From: Liriodendron chinense
Taxonomy: Eukaryota > Streptophyta > Magnoliopsida > Magnoliales > Magnoliaceae
Direction of reading: 5' to 3'
NCBI GenBank assembly: GCA_003013855.2
Contig: PVNU02000936.1
Coordinates: 1 to 64,000 of the forward strand
Length of the DNA: 64,000 bases
This document shows positions 1 to 11,455 of this stretch, piece by piece. Both the position numbers and the translations under genes were made by a program. Each line of letters begins with the position of its first letter. The first letter of the stretch is position 1. The notes beneath the pieces are model-generated. The model was not told the DNA's origin and searched no databases. It saw nothing but the letters and a program-made list of their open reading frames with translations.

Positions 1-443
1 CCCATCAGTCCAGCGTGCACCAGGGGTTTTCTGAGTTGATGGCCGACCGGTCAAGACCGGTCGGACCAGACTGATCTTTTTGTCCAGAGAGTTCCCAGAG
101 TCACCGACCTATTGGCCGACCGGTCAAGACCGGTCCGACCAACTGGTCCTTTGTCCTACAATCTTCACAGGGTCCCAGATCAGACCAGTCGGCCCTTATC
201 ATTTTCTTCTTTTTCTTCTCTCTCTCTTCTTCTTTCTCTCCTCTCTTTTCTTTCTTCTTCTTTGGTCCACCTTGGGCCTTCATTCAAAGGGTCCTAATGT
301 ATTCTTTTTGGTCTCCAATTGGGTGAAGTTTACTCTCGTTCCTACAATCACAAAACATGCATTAGGTGAGCCTTTTAATCATGAAAACCAAGCATATAAT
401 GAGATGTAATGGCCAATGCAATGTATAAATTGGAGGTTCAACA
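1..443 (-). mobile_element. Athila-type LTR fragment, truncated by window start
   Basis: This is the outer end of an LTR read on the minus strand. It holds paired GACCGGTC palindromes (about 47-145), a pyrimidine-rich tract (about 205-262) and the family terminus ending TTCAACA at 443. The same arrangement occurs in the LTRs of elements B and C. Sequence after 443 is not the polypurine tract seen inside those elements, so 443 is an outer boundary. The rest lies left of the window, so solo LTR and full element cannot be told apart. Confidence 0.8.
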
Positions 444-847
444 ACGCCAGGCTCTATTCTTGGGATGCAGCTTGGGAAAAAATTTGTATGGTTGGTTTTA
501 TAGTGTTTCCCCTTAACCATAATATACAACATTGCAAACAAGATGTGAGACCAACCCAAAATGAAAATTCTATTCATTTCGAATATATACAACTGTCTTG
601 TTACATTGTTACATGTTAAAAAAGACTCAACTGAATAAAATGTAGTTTCTCTTCTTTCCAGCTACCTCGACTAGCTAGAATTTCTTGAAAAAGATAAAAG
701 ACAGCTGGAATAAGCTTTATAAGCTTGGTGGGTACATGTTTACTCACAAGGTAAGATATACTACAACTTATGCAACAAGCAAAATGTATAAGTATATAAC
801 CATTGATATTATAATACTAGAATCAATAAAAGAATCATGGATGCAAG
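444..847. other. Spacer without a recognisable gene
   Basis: About 400 bp of AT-rich DNA lie between the LTR fragment and element A. A stretch at about 662-753 is bordered by a pyrimidine-AG and an AG-GTAAG, like an exon, but all three sense frames contain stops. I see no gene. Confidence 0.6.
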
Positions 848-1110
848 ATAAGTGTAACGACCCCAAAATTTCGGTAGGAAAATTTTCTTTTAGGAACAAT
901 AATGGTTTTAAGTAAATAAATTTTAAGATAATAAACAATAGAGAAGCATGAACTAGATGGTTAGAGCTTTCTAGATGTAAGGGGAAGACCAAGGTTTAAG
1001 GTCTTCTATAAGTAGAATTATAAATTTTTTTATTATTTTTTGCCAATAAATTTTAAATTTCAAAATCAAAATAAGATAAGCTTATCTCATTTATCAAGAG
1101 AGTTTCTCTC

Positions 1111-1118
1111 TATAATAG
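1111..1118 (+). promoter_or_regulatory. Degenerate TATA box of element A 5' LTR
   Basis: TATAATAG lies at the place where the 3' LTR has TATAAATAG (11717-11725). One A is missing, so this promoter may be weakened. Just downstream is a GA-rich leader. Confidence 0.5.
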
Positions 1119-1159
1119 AGATGAGTAGAGAAGAATAAGCATTTGTCGAGAGTTTTAAG

Positions 1160-1217
1160 AGAAAATGAGAGAGAAAGAGAGAGAAAGGAGAGAGTAAGAG
1201 AGAGAGAGAGAGAGAGA
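1160..1217 (+). repeat. GA microsatellite in element A LTR
   Basis: An imperfect GA/GAGA run is followed by the start of an AG-rich leader. The 3' LTR has the matching tract at about 11768-11812 with a different length. Confidence 0.85.
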
Positions 1218-1650
1218 TGAGGAGTTCTTGTTGTGAGCCTCGATCTAGTAAGTTCCCTCCCCCCATTTAATTATTTTTTATAATCTTAGCATAACCTCTA
1301 CATGATCTAGCCAATGGACGAAACCGATCGATCGATCATCCGTCTATTGTATAGATTCAAGGACCATTGTAGATCTAGATCATTAATGGGGACCAATTAG
1401 GTGGGCCGGAATCAATCTGAGTGTGTCGTAATGATCATAAGGCAAAAAATCTACATGGGCCACCAACAATTCAGATCGATTGAACCTATAGATGGGCCAC
1501 CTCAATTAGATAAATGATAGCCCTTGAATTCTTTTGTTATTATTTTATTTAATTATTAAATTAATTATGATAAATTTATATTATTCCAAAAATCTTATTG
1601 GGCCCACAATGAGGTGTCTGACCCAATGGACGGACTAGATCTCTCATAGA

Positions 1651-2081
1651 CCCCACATATAAGCCTAAAACATAGAAATAGTAAGAATAATAATAAAAAG
1701 ATTAGTTGCTAGACGTCCAATGTCAGAGACTTTGGAACGTCCAACGTTAGAGGACGTTTAATGTTAACATGGGGGCCCCACTCGTGGGACCACCTTGATG
1801 TATTTAGTACATCCACTCCGTCCAATTGCTTCCCCATCTCATTTTAGGACTGGTGCCCAAATTTGGACCCCACGTATAAGCCTAAAAAAAGAAATAGTAA
1901 TAATAATAAAAAAATTAGTTTCTAGACGTCCAGCGTCAGAGACGTTGGAACGTCCAACGTTAGAGGACGTTTATTGTTAACGTGGGGGCCCCACTCGTGG
2001 GACCCACCTTAATGTATTTAGTACATCCACTTCTTCCAATTGCTTCCCCATCTCATTTTAGGACTGGTGCCCAAATTTGGA
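1651..2081 (+). repeat. Tandem duplication of about 215 bp inside the 5' LTR
   Basis: Two copies (1651-1867 and 1868-2081) each run from a CCCCACRTATAAGCC start through the AGACGTCCA/ACGTCCAACG block to CCAAATTTGGA. The 3' LTR has only one copy (about 12235-12448), so the duplication arose in the 5' LTR after or during insertion. Confidence 0.85.
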
Positions 2082-2231
2082 CCCAAACCGAGGTCCGAGT
2101 GGGCCACACCACCTTGAACAAATTAATGATAAAAAATTAGAAAGTAAAAATAAAAACAATGAGTTAGAAATCCTGATCGTGGACAGCGGTCCACTCGTGG
2201 ATCCCATTGTGATGAAATCAGTAGATCCAAG

Positions 2232-3766
2232 TGTTAAGTGCTTAAATGTGTATATTCTAACCCCATTTTATCACTAACTATGCATGGTTTTCAAGCTTAA
2301 AGACTATTCTAATGCGTGGTTTTATAATTGTAGGAATGAGAGGGACTCCGTCCAATTGATGATTAAAAGGATCTATTTAGGAGCCTTGGATGAAGACCCA
2401 AGGTGGGCCAAAGAAAGAAGAAAGCAGAGAGAGAGAAGAACGAAAGAAGAAAAGTCAAGGAAAAGAAGTCTGATCGGTCTCGACCGGTCGGCCAAGAGGG
2501 CCACGACCAGTCTTGACCGGCCGGCCACCCCCCCTTACCTCTCTGGATGTTAAACACAAGAGGGCCGACCGGTCAAGACCGGTTGACCAAGGCCTCCCCC
2601 CCCATCCATGCACGTTGGACTGTCCACAAACAGGCTAGACCAATCGTGACCGGTCGGCCAGCCCAGTCCGACTGGTCTAGTATTCAGCAGGATTCCAGCA
2701 GCTTCTTCTTGAAGCTCCGATTTTCTAGCACAAGTACGTAAGTACTACGCAAATCTAAAAGATTCTGAGGTGGTGGAGCCTCTCCACTATAAAAGGAGAC
2801 CTAGGGATCGTAGCTAAGGCATCCTAAAAGAGATCTACGAAGGTGGGAGGAGGTAGAAGTCGGATTCGGAGTTCCACAATTCTTCCTAGTTTGTGTTTTC
2901 TAGTTTTATGTTTTTAGTTGTTGTCATGCTTCCTTGGATCATGAATAGCTAAACCTCTTAGCTAGGGCTAAGAGGTGAAGCTTGTAGTGAATCTGAGATC
3001 TTTAATTCGTTTTGTTATGGTTTCAAGTTGAAATTATTTAAGAACAATGGTTTATAGAAGTTTGAATAAAGTTCTAAATATTTTTTCTTAATCTTATGAT
3101 GGCTCATGGATTTTTGGAAGAATTGCTTTAGTTCTTAATTGTTTTGCATAGTTCTAGACCTATACGCTCCGAGGAATCGGATTCAATATGCTCTAGACTT
3201 GGATTTCCATGTGGGAACTTCAACCAAAGTTCTACCTTTTTGTTCTAATTCTGAATTATGTGTTGATGGTATAGATGATTTGAATGAAGTTCAAATCATG
3301 ATCTAATTATGCTTTGTGACAGGGTTTAATGATGATTATGATTGTGATCTTAATCTATTAGAACTAGGATTGACCTATGCAATTGAGTGTGCTCAAGCCC
3401 TAACTTGAATTGAGGGAATCGTGTTTATAATCACACATATGACAGATTGTATGTTGCAACCGCTCTATCATCCGACCAGATAGGATTTGATTTCGATTAT
3501 AGTTGTGTAATTGGGAAACCACAATGAATTATGCATTGAGGATTGCTACAAGTGGATCATTGAACCCCTAGTGCTTTCTTATATTGATTACATTCACTTT
3601 TAGTTTAAGAATTCTCTATACATTCAATTTTAGAAATCTGTTTGGTTAACTCTCAAGTAGAGAATATTAGAAGTAATTTTGTGAATTCCTAACAAGTTCC
3701 TGAGAATGATCTCGGTCTTTACCGAATTATTACTACATCGCAATCCTACACTTGGGGAAGCGAACA
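2232..3766 (+). mobile_element. Solo Athila-type LTR (element E subfamily)
   Basis: A 1535-bp LTR running TGTTAAG to GCGAACA, flanked by the target duplication CCAAG (2227-2231 and 3767-3771). The 3' LTR of A keeps the unoccupied site (CTAAG at 12595-12599). Its ends match the reverse complement of element E's LTR, including the CTTGGGGAAGCGAACA terminus, and it has the purine tract and GACCGGTC palindromes of that family. No internal region remains, so it is the product of LTR-LTR recombination. Confidence 0.92.
2788..2795 (+). promoter_or_regulatory. TATA box of solo LTR
   Basis: TATAAAAG followed by GAGACCTAGGG. The same box and downstream CCTAGG context occur in the LTRs of elements B, D and E. 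Confidence 0.7.
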
Positions 3767-5498
3767 CCAAGCTGACCATATGTTGTATCATGATGTTTTA
3801 TACCTTGGATCCAAAAATCAAATAAATCTGAATTTCAGGTGGCCCACACCACTTGAAACAATAATGATAACAACACACATGGTTGAGCCAGTCCGATTTT
3901 GAAATGCTGTCCACTTTTGGGACCCATTTGGAGGCATTTTGAGAAATCTAATCCAACTAATATCTTAATAATTAAGTTTTCTGGTTGAGGACTAAAATAG
4001 TCCGTATAGGATATTCCAGTGGGCCGTACCGCGTACCGAGACAAACAGTGGGGACAACTCCTGTCCACTGGTTGGGAACTTGTGGGCCCCACTATGTAGT
4101 CTTTGAAAAATCTGATCCACCCAATCTCTTGAGTAATGGGTTATTAGTTTTGTGGAAAAAAATCAGCCCCATCAGAGTTCTAGGCGGGCCATGCCAAGTG
4201 AAATAGTGGGGAGGTACGGTTTAGATTTTTACAATTGGATCATTTTAGGATATCCTACAACAAGATCTTTACAAAATGTAATTAACCATCTTTGGTAGTG
4301 TACCATTGGGGAACTTGTGACCAAGAATAGAACGATCCACCAGTCAAGTGGGGGTCGTACCATCAGAAAAATAGTAAAAGGGTCATTCCTTTTGAAAAAG
4401 TGGGTCACAATAATCGAATCTGGACCGTCCATTAGGGAACCAAACCTAAACAAAGTAAAATTCCAATTAAAAATAAGTATATCTAAAGCTATATTGATAA
4501 TGAATAAAAATAAATTACATTGGTTGTAGATCCAGGACCGATTATACTCAGGTTGTGATAGAATTAACAGAGTAATCGCCACTATCAACAGGTGAGTACA
4601 TCTCAACACGTTTCCTAGTCATTTTGATTAAGTAAGTTGTGTGATGGTCATAATGTGTGATATTGATTGATTCATGCTCGTTTAAATATTATTTAATTAA
4701 TTATCATTTATAATAAATATCATGAAATGTTGCCTCTCAAAAGGAGAGATGAAATGTACTAATGTGAATTATTGTACGGATGCAAATTATTGCATGCATT
4801 CATGAGTTGTTATGCCTGGAGTTCGACTCTGGAAGACCAGTAGGTACTTAAGTACCTGGTTACCCAGGGACCATTCTGGAAGCCCACTAACATGTGGAAG
4901 TCCGCCCTACAAGGAAGGGGGAGCCAATTGATGGGATCCAATCGAAGCAAGTGGAAGACTAAACATATGCCCACTTGATGCATCATATCATATTAAAAAT
5001 TAAATTCATTCATGCATTAATTATGTATTACATGTATTTGATGGCATGGGTTTATCATGCTTAGTTGAAATGTATGTGAATTGTATTAGGTTACTCACTA
5101 GGTTTTCCTACTGACATTGTGGATTAAAAATATACAGATGATATGGACGTTGACCGTTCAGAAAATGTCCCAGATAATGAAATGGGACCACTAGGGGAAC
5201 CGCAGGATTATTAGCCTAATTTAACCGAGAAAGAAGTGGCGGCCTTAAACCAAGACGTTTAAACTATTCTTGTTTTATTTTGTTATTTTCAATAATTAGT
5301 AGACATCTAATAAAGTTCCAAATTTGTTGACTTAGTTTATAGTTGAATATTTCATGAATAAATGGTAACTTAGTATTTCATTATTTTATACCTCTTAGAG
5401 TGGTTTAACATTATAAATGCGTTTAGTGCACCAGTTATACCCTGTAAACTGAGCCTGAGGGTGCATACTCTGAGTTCGGATTTCAAGGCATGACAGAA

Positions 5499-5510
5499 TG
5501 GTATCAGAGA
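5499..5510 (+). other. Primer binding site, initiator-Met tRNA
   Basis: TGGTATCAGAG starts 3 nt after the 5' LTR of element A. It complements the 3' end of plant initiator-Met tRNA, the usual primer for chromoviruses. Confidence 0.9.
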
Positions 5511-6647
5511 GAGGCTTTTCTTAAAAACCTAGTTGACTTATAGGTTATGACTCCACTCTTATGCATAAATGGTAGACTCCTGAAAATTAGAAACGAAACT
5601 TAGGACATTCCCTAAATGATTGTGGTAAATGTGGAGAACTTAGAAATCAAAATTAGAAATCCCTATAAAAAAATGAAATTTTTACTGCTCATCTGAAGTC
5701 TAATATAGACTCAAAGTGCTTTATTTTTATTGATAATTGATTTATAGTTCATTTTATAGCAAGTAGGTATTTTTAAATAATTTTATAACACAAAAATTCT
5801 GCTCGACAACAATGTTCAATAGAATTATTGATTTTTGTAAAATTCATATCTATTAATATACAGCTCCGATCAGTGTGATTTAAGGCCTGATCGTAGATGG
5901 GTAGGTTTAATTTAAATACAAAATTAGTAAAAAATATGAACCAATCAGTGACTATACTAAATCAGTAAATTCCTACAGACAGGTCAGAAATGTTCCAAAT
6001 ACCAGACAGATTGTAATGTACAAATTTTATAAAATTTTGTACTTATTGGAACAAGTTAAAATTTTATAAAAGATAAGTAGACCTATAAGGTAATTTAGAT
6101 AAATTTTTTTATGTAAAAATATATTGAATAAAGTAGTGGATCAATATTAGAATTACCATGAATATTATTCTACTAAACAGCAATGGACAATAGAATTGGA
6201 GTTACTTATAAAATTCGTATCTATTAAAGTACAGCTCCGATCTAGGTGGTTTAAAATCTTAATTGTAGATAGACAAGTGTAGTTTAGAGGAAAAATATTT
6301 AAAAATTTGGAAATATCATATACTGTACATATTTAGCAAATATTTGAAGACTGGTAAGAAAATATTTATTTATGGACAGATTACACCGTGGGAATTTTAG
6401 AAAATTCTGTAATTAGCAAAAAAAATCTGAAATTTTACAGTGATAAATTGAACTCATCAAAAAAATTACATAAAAATTTTGGTGTAAAAATATAACCACT
6501 AAGATAACAAATCAATGCTAAAACTGACCCTGAATGTACATCAAGTAAAATTTTCAGATGTATACCCTCACTGTTCTTTCTTATTTAAGTACAATAAACC
6601 CCTTAGTGGCTCCTTGGCACTAAATTTCATTATTCCTCCTAGGTATT
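5511..6647 (+). other. Element A leader with a degenerate direct repeat
   Basis: AT-rich untranslated leader of 1.1 kb. A block of about 100 bp around CAGCTCCGATC occurs twice (about 5806-5905 and 6178-6275), with substitutions between copies. I see no coding sequence. Confidence 0.65.
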
Positions 6648-8035
6648 ATGGCTCCTAGGAAATTCAAAAGCCTTTCTGATATGGGTCCATCAACAAGTGT
6701 AACTGTGGCCCAAGGACTGGTAGTGAATCCTGTGGTAGTGGTGGAAGAAGAGGCGTCAAATAGAGAACAAGATGAAAATGATATGGAGGAAGAAGAAAAC
6801 TTTAAGGAACAACAGAATCTTGCACCACCTCCACCGGCGACAAATCAAAATGAAGTGGGGCCTAGTACTTGGTTACCATTGTCTCCTAGGACAATGCAGG
6901 CGAATCCTGCAGGACCCAACATTCAACCCTTGGATGTAGCATTCAGACTACTTCGCCAAATGGCGGCAATGATGAAAGAACAACAAGAACAGTTTGGTGC
7001 ACAATGGGCTGATATGACTCAAGCATCACGTGGAAGTCGACAGACAGTGCCAATGAGATCGAAACAACCACGGGAAGTGGACTCGTTGGAGAAGTTCACC
7101 AAACTTAGGCCTCTGGTATTTCAGGGTGCCACAAATCCAACTATAGCTGAGGATTGGTTGGTCCAAGTAGAGAAGGCACTAGAAGCAATGAACTGCCCTG
7201 ACAATCAAAAGGTCCGATTGGCCTCATTCATCCTTCAAGGAGAACAGATGTCTGGTGGCGTGCGGTAAAGCGGGTGGTGGACGCTAATCATGAGTAGACA
7301 TGGGTAGAGTTTGAGAAGAAATTTCGTAAGAAGTATTTTCCTCGAGCCTATAGAAATCAGAAAATGGTCGAGTTCACTAAGTTAGAACAAAGCTCAATGA
7401 TTGTGGCTTAGTATGAGGCTAAGTTCGCAGAATTGTCTAGATATGTTCCAAAAATCTTGGAAGATGAAGAATATAAAATCTCTAAGTTTGATGAAGGACT
7501 TCGTCAGAATGTTCAAACGAAGTTCTACACCAACACTATTAAAAGCTACACTGAGATTGTGGACAAAGCGTTCAAGGCTGAAATGGATAATGGACGATTC
7601 CAAAAATCTCACACTCAAATAACTGGAAGTCAGTCTAGGTTTGCACAAAGTCAGCAGCAATCATTAGAGAAGAGGCAAAGGGTTAATGTGCCAACTTTCG
7701 TGGAGAATAATCAGGACCAATTCTTTGCTGAAAACTATGCTCACTGCAACAAGTATAGACACAAATCAATACACTGTTGGACTCGACTTTACGACATGGG
7801 CTTACTACCTTCCTTACCTTTCTGTGCACAGTTCCCCACTACAACTCAACGGTCAAGCATGACATCTCAGGCATTGCAGTCAGCAAATCCCTATCCCCAA
7901 TCTTCAAAGTCGTTACCTCCCAAGCCGCAACAGTTCCAACAAAATCGACCCCAGCAGCTAGCTCGACCTACGACTTCTCAGAATCGAGGAGGACAACAGT
8001 TTAGACAACAACCTATGCAAGGGGAAGTATATGCG
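6648..8035 (+). pseudogene. gag: Element A gag, broken
   Basis: Structural protein of the retrotransposon particle. The ATG at 6648 opens a frame with an acidic, Gln/Pro-rich N-terminus, followed by the gag core (LEKFTKLRPLVFQGATNP, then AEDWLVQVEKALEAM). The frame breaks near 7265. The core continues in another frame with TGG-to-TAG and CAG-to-TAG-type stops, then in 7433-8035. The nucleocapsid zinc knuckle at about 7735-7785 reads YAHCNKYRHKSIHC: the first Cys of the C-x2-C-x4-H-x4-C pattern has become Tyr. The product would be non-functional. Confidence 0.9.
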
Positions 8036-8518
8036 ATTGCACCAACTACTGAGCTAGAGGTGGACAACAATGTGGTGGAAGGTATGACGAATATTCGTGA
8101 TAAATCCGTTACTATTCTTTTCGACTCTGGTGCTAGCTTATCTTTCATATCAACTGCTGTAGTGGAACGATTAAGCCTTAAACCAAAACACCTTAGAAAA
8201 ATAATCTCAGTTGAAACACCTGCAGTAAAGGCAGTAGTCTTGAACCAAGTGTGTAGAGTCTGTTAACTCAATATTGGTGGTGTACTTATGCCAGTAGATT
8301 TGCTTGTGATGGACATGCTAGGGTATGATGTAATCCTAGATATGGACTGGCTTACCTCAAATCGAGCTAAGATAGATTGTCATGATAAGTCAGTTACTTT
8401 CTCTATTCCTGGCAAAGAACCATTTCAAATGCAAGTCATAGAGAAGGGTAAAGAATTTATACATATCATGGTGCTAAAGGAAGGTGAGTCACAAGAGCAG
8501 ACCTTGGATCAAATCTAG
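8036..8518 (+). pseudogene. pol: Element A protease, broken
   Basis: Retropepsin-like aspartic protease that would cleave the polyprotein. The active-site motif FDSGAS is intact at about 8118-8135. The downstream part (GYDVILDMDWL) continues in the same frame after a single stop at 8264-8266. The frame ends at a TAG (8516-8518) just before RT. Confidence 0.88.
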
Positions 8519-9430
8519 TGGCGAGTGAGTATCCCGAGGTTTTTCAGGACATTCCTGGATTACCACCTCGATGGGACGTCGATTTCGGTATCGATTTCTT
8601 ACTAGGTACTGCATTAATTTCTATTCAGCCATACCGAATATCGACAGTGGAATTAAAGGAGTTGAAAGATCAGCTTGGCGAATTAACAAAATAAGGTTTC
8701 ATAAGACCAAGCACATCCCCATAGGGTGCGCCGATAATTTTTGTAAAGAAGAAGGATGGTAGTATGCAGTTATGTATTGACTACCATCGACTGAATGAGG
8801 TAACCATTAAGAACAAATACCCATTACCTCGTATCGACGATTTATTCGATTAGTTGAAGGGTGCTTGCTATTTCTCTAAAATTAACTTAAGGTTGGGATA
8901 TCATCAGCTACGAATCAAGGAAGCAGATATATACAAGATGGCGTTCTGAACACGATATGGGCATTATGAATATTTTGTTATGCCTTTTGGGTTGACCAAT
9001 GCCTCAGCCGTGTTTATGGATTTGATGAACAGAATATTCCAGCCATATCTGAATCAGTTCGTTATCGTATTCATCGACGATATATTGATTTACTTAAGAC
9101 TAGTAGGGAGCATGAGACGCATTTGAGGACAGCATTGCAGGTTCTGAAGGGTAACCAACTTTATGCAAAATTTTTGAAGTGTGAATTCTGGGCAGAGAAA
9201 GTTCAATTCCTCGACCATGTTATTTCTAGAGAAGGAGTAGTAATGGATCCGGTAAAGATTGAAGTAGAAGTCAAGTGCAACCCACTAATGTGTCAAAAAT
9301 CCGAAGTTTCCTTGGACTGGCTGAATATTACCGGAGATTCATCAAAGACTTCTCCAAATTTTCTGGCTCGTTAACCAGCTTGACTCGGAAGGGCGTACCT
9401 TTTATATGGACTAAAAGATGTGAAGAAGCA
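8519..9430 (+). pseudogene. pol: Element A reverse transcriptase, broken
   Basis: Reading across stops and frameshifts gives the gypsy RT series: LPPRWDVDFGIDFL near 8560, CIDYHRLNEVTIKNKYPLPR near 8775-8830, FVMPFGLTNAS near 8975 and the catalytic VFIDDIL (IDD at 9073-9081). The conserved connection region follows at 9123-9430. Several stops fit single transitions from CAG or CGA codons. The YxDD-type aspartates survive, but no continuous frame exists. Confidence 0.9.
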
Positions 9431-9860
9431 TTTTAGGAGTTGAAAAGACTTCTAACTACTGCGCATGTTCTTACCCTTCCACAGGATGGTGTGAAGTTTA
9501 TACTATATACCGATGCATTTATCCTAGGCCTAGGTTGCGTATTGATGCAAGAAGGCAATGTGATAGCATATGCGTCAAGGCGATTAAAGAATCATGAACG
9601 TAATTATCCTACACATGATTTGGAACTAGCCACTATTGTATTCGCCTTGAAGATCTGGAGGCATTATTTATATGGCGAGCGGTTTGATTTATTCACCGAT
9701 CATAAAAGCCTACGATATTTGTTCTCTCAGAAGGAGTTAAATATGAGACAACGAAGGTGGGTGAAATTTTTAAAAGATTACGATTTTGAGTTATTATATC
9801 ACCTTGGGAAGGCTAATTTAGTAGCAGACGCTCTTAGTAAGAAGCAATATAAGAAGCAAA
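9431..9860 (+). pseudogene. pol: Element A RNase H domain
   Basis: A long open stretch (9440-10000) encodes RNase H, which degrades the RNA of the RNA-DNA hybrid. Acidic catalytic positions are present in LYTDAFILGLG, DLELATIV, FTDHKSLRYLF and LVADALSKK. It begins after a TAG in place of a likely CAG and ends in a TAA in the linker to integrase, so it is one undamaged domain of a dead pol gene. Confidence 0.9.
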
Positions 9861-10119
9861 TCATGTTAAATCTCATGGTTCACGAATGGAAAATGCTTGA
9901 TGATGCAAAACAATTCGATGTAGAATTATTATTCCGTGATCATGAGCGTGTTCGGTTGGAAAATCTCATAATACCAACCTTAGCTGATAGGATCATATAA
10001 GCCCAAGGAAGTAGTGAATGGTTACACCAGGTGATAGTTAAACATCAAGGGAAAGAAGCTTTAGAATTGAAGATTTGGGAAGACAAAGGTATTCGGTATC
10101 GTAATCGTCTATGCGTACC

Positions 10120-11180
10120 GAATGTACCTGAATTAAAGGAAGAAATTCTAAAGACAGCTCACCGAACAAAGTTCACAATTCACCCTGGGAGTACAAAGAT
10201 ATACTAAAACGTGAAGTAGTTGTATTGGTGGCGAAATATGAAGAAAGATATCGCCGAATATGTGTCACGGTGTTTTGTTTGTCAACAGGTGAAAGCTGAT
10301 TATTAAAATACGTCCAGACTTCTTCAGTCGTTGAAGATACCCGAATGGAAGTGGGATTATATATCCATGGACTTTAGAGTTGGGCTACCTGTGACTCAGA
10401 AGAAGCACGATTCGATTTGGGTAATTGTGGACCGGTTGACAAAATCGGCTCATTTTGATTCCCATTCGAATAAATTATTCGATGGATATCTTAGCCAGAC
10501 TATGTATCAAAGAAGTAGTGTGGTTGCATGATGTACCGAGATCCATCGTCTCAGATCGTGACCCTCAATTCACATCACGGTTCTGGACAAGTTTACAAGA
10601 AGCCATGGGTACGACTTTGAACTTTAGTACGGCTTATCATCCACAATCAAATGGGCAGACAGAAAGGGTGAACCAGATACTCGAAGACTCGTTACGTGCA
10701 TGCGCTCTCGATTTCAAAGGCAATTGGGACGATAATCTACATTTTGCTGAGTTCGCCTACAACAACAGCTATCAAGCTCGTATTTGTATGGTACTGTACG
10801 AAGCATTGTATGGGTGACCTTGTCGAGCACCTAATTGCTGACAAAAGTGGGTGAGAAGAGTTTGATAGGTCCTGACATTGTTAAGGAAGCTTTGGTGAAG
10901 GTTGAACGTATTTGGAAGTGTTTGTTAGTAGCTCAAAGTTGTCAAAAGAGTTATGCAGACAATAGAAGACAAGACTTACATTTTTAGGAAGGAGATCACG
11001 TTTTCCTCAAAGTTTCACCGATGAAGAGATTAATGCGATTCGAAAAGAAAGAAAAAATAGCTCTATGTTTTATCGGACTGTTCCAGATTAAAGAGCGAAT
11101 AGGAGCTGCAGCTTACAAACTTGCATTGCCACCTCAACTTGCAAGTGTTCACAATGTATTTCATGTGTCTATGCTAGGAA
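10120..11180 (+). pseudogene. pol: Element A integrase, broken
   Basis: Inserts the cDNA into the host genome. The zinc-binding HHCC part lies at about 10130-10310 (AHRTKFTIHPG and CFVCQQVKAD) and carries two stops. The core continues with the MDFRVGLP Asp near 10370, a frameshift, then IVSDRDPQF near 10545 and YHPQSNGQTERVNQIL, so the D, D and E residues are all visible. The C-terminal part is interrupted by further stops (for example near 10817 and 10986). Confidence 0.9.
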
Positions 11181-11194
11181 AGTAAGAAAGAGAT

Positions 11195-11407
11195 GTGTCG
11201 CATACTATACATTGGCAAGACCTGGAACTTCAAGAAGACGTCTCTTATGTAGAAAAGCCAACTCGTATCTTGGACCGAAAGGAGCATGTATTAGGAAACA
11301 AGACTGTGCTGTTAGTTAAAGTACTGTGGAACCATCATGGAACAGAAGAAGCATCATGGGAGCAGGAGTCAGAAATCTGCAAAAAATATCCTCTTCTATT
11401 TGAATAA
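11195..11407 (+). pseudogene. Element A chromodomain
   Basis: The last open segment of pol encodes a chromodomain-like tail (YVEKPTRILDRKEHVLGNK, then VKVLWNHHGTEEASWEQE), with the aromatic and acidic positions of the fold. In chromoviruses it directs integration to marked chromatin. It is separated from the integrase core by stops. Confidence 0.88.
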
Positions 11408-11443
11408 GAACCCAAGTAAATTTCGAGGATGAAATTTTTTATT

Positions 11444-11455
11444 AGGGGGGCAGAA
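11444..11455 (+). other. Polypurine tract of element A
   Basis: AGGGGGGCAGAA lies directly before the 3' LTR start (TGTAA at 11456). It primes second-strand DNA synthesis. Confidence 0.85.

Larger units (their letters stand above)
853..5495 (+). repeat. Element A 5' LTR (contains a solo LTR and a tandem duplication)
   Basis: Runs from TGTAACG to the TGACA just before the primer site. It is 4643 bp, but removing the nested solo LTR (2232-3766 plus one target duplication) and one unit of the 1651-2081 duplication leaves about 2.9 kb, matching the 3' LTR. Substitutions and small indels between the two LTRs are visible throughout, so the insertion is not recent. Confidence 0.92.

Noticed and set aside
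80..409. Overlapping frames rich in RPVGPTG/DRSDR and Leu/Phe runs (also at 14355-14797, 20675-20887, 59590-59925)
   Set aside because: They are translations of GACCGGTC palindromes and pyrimidine tracts in LTR U3, not proteins.
662..753. Exon-like stretch with pyrimidine-AG and AG-GTAAG borders
   Set aside because: All three sense frames contain stops, and there is no neighbouring exon.
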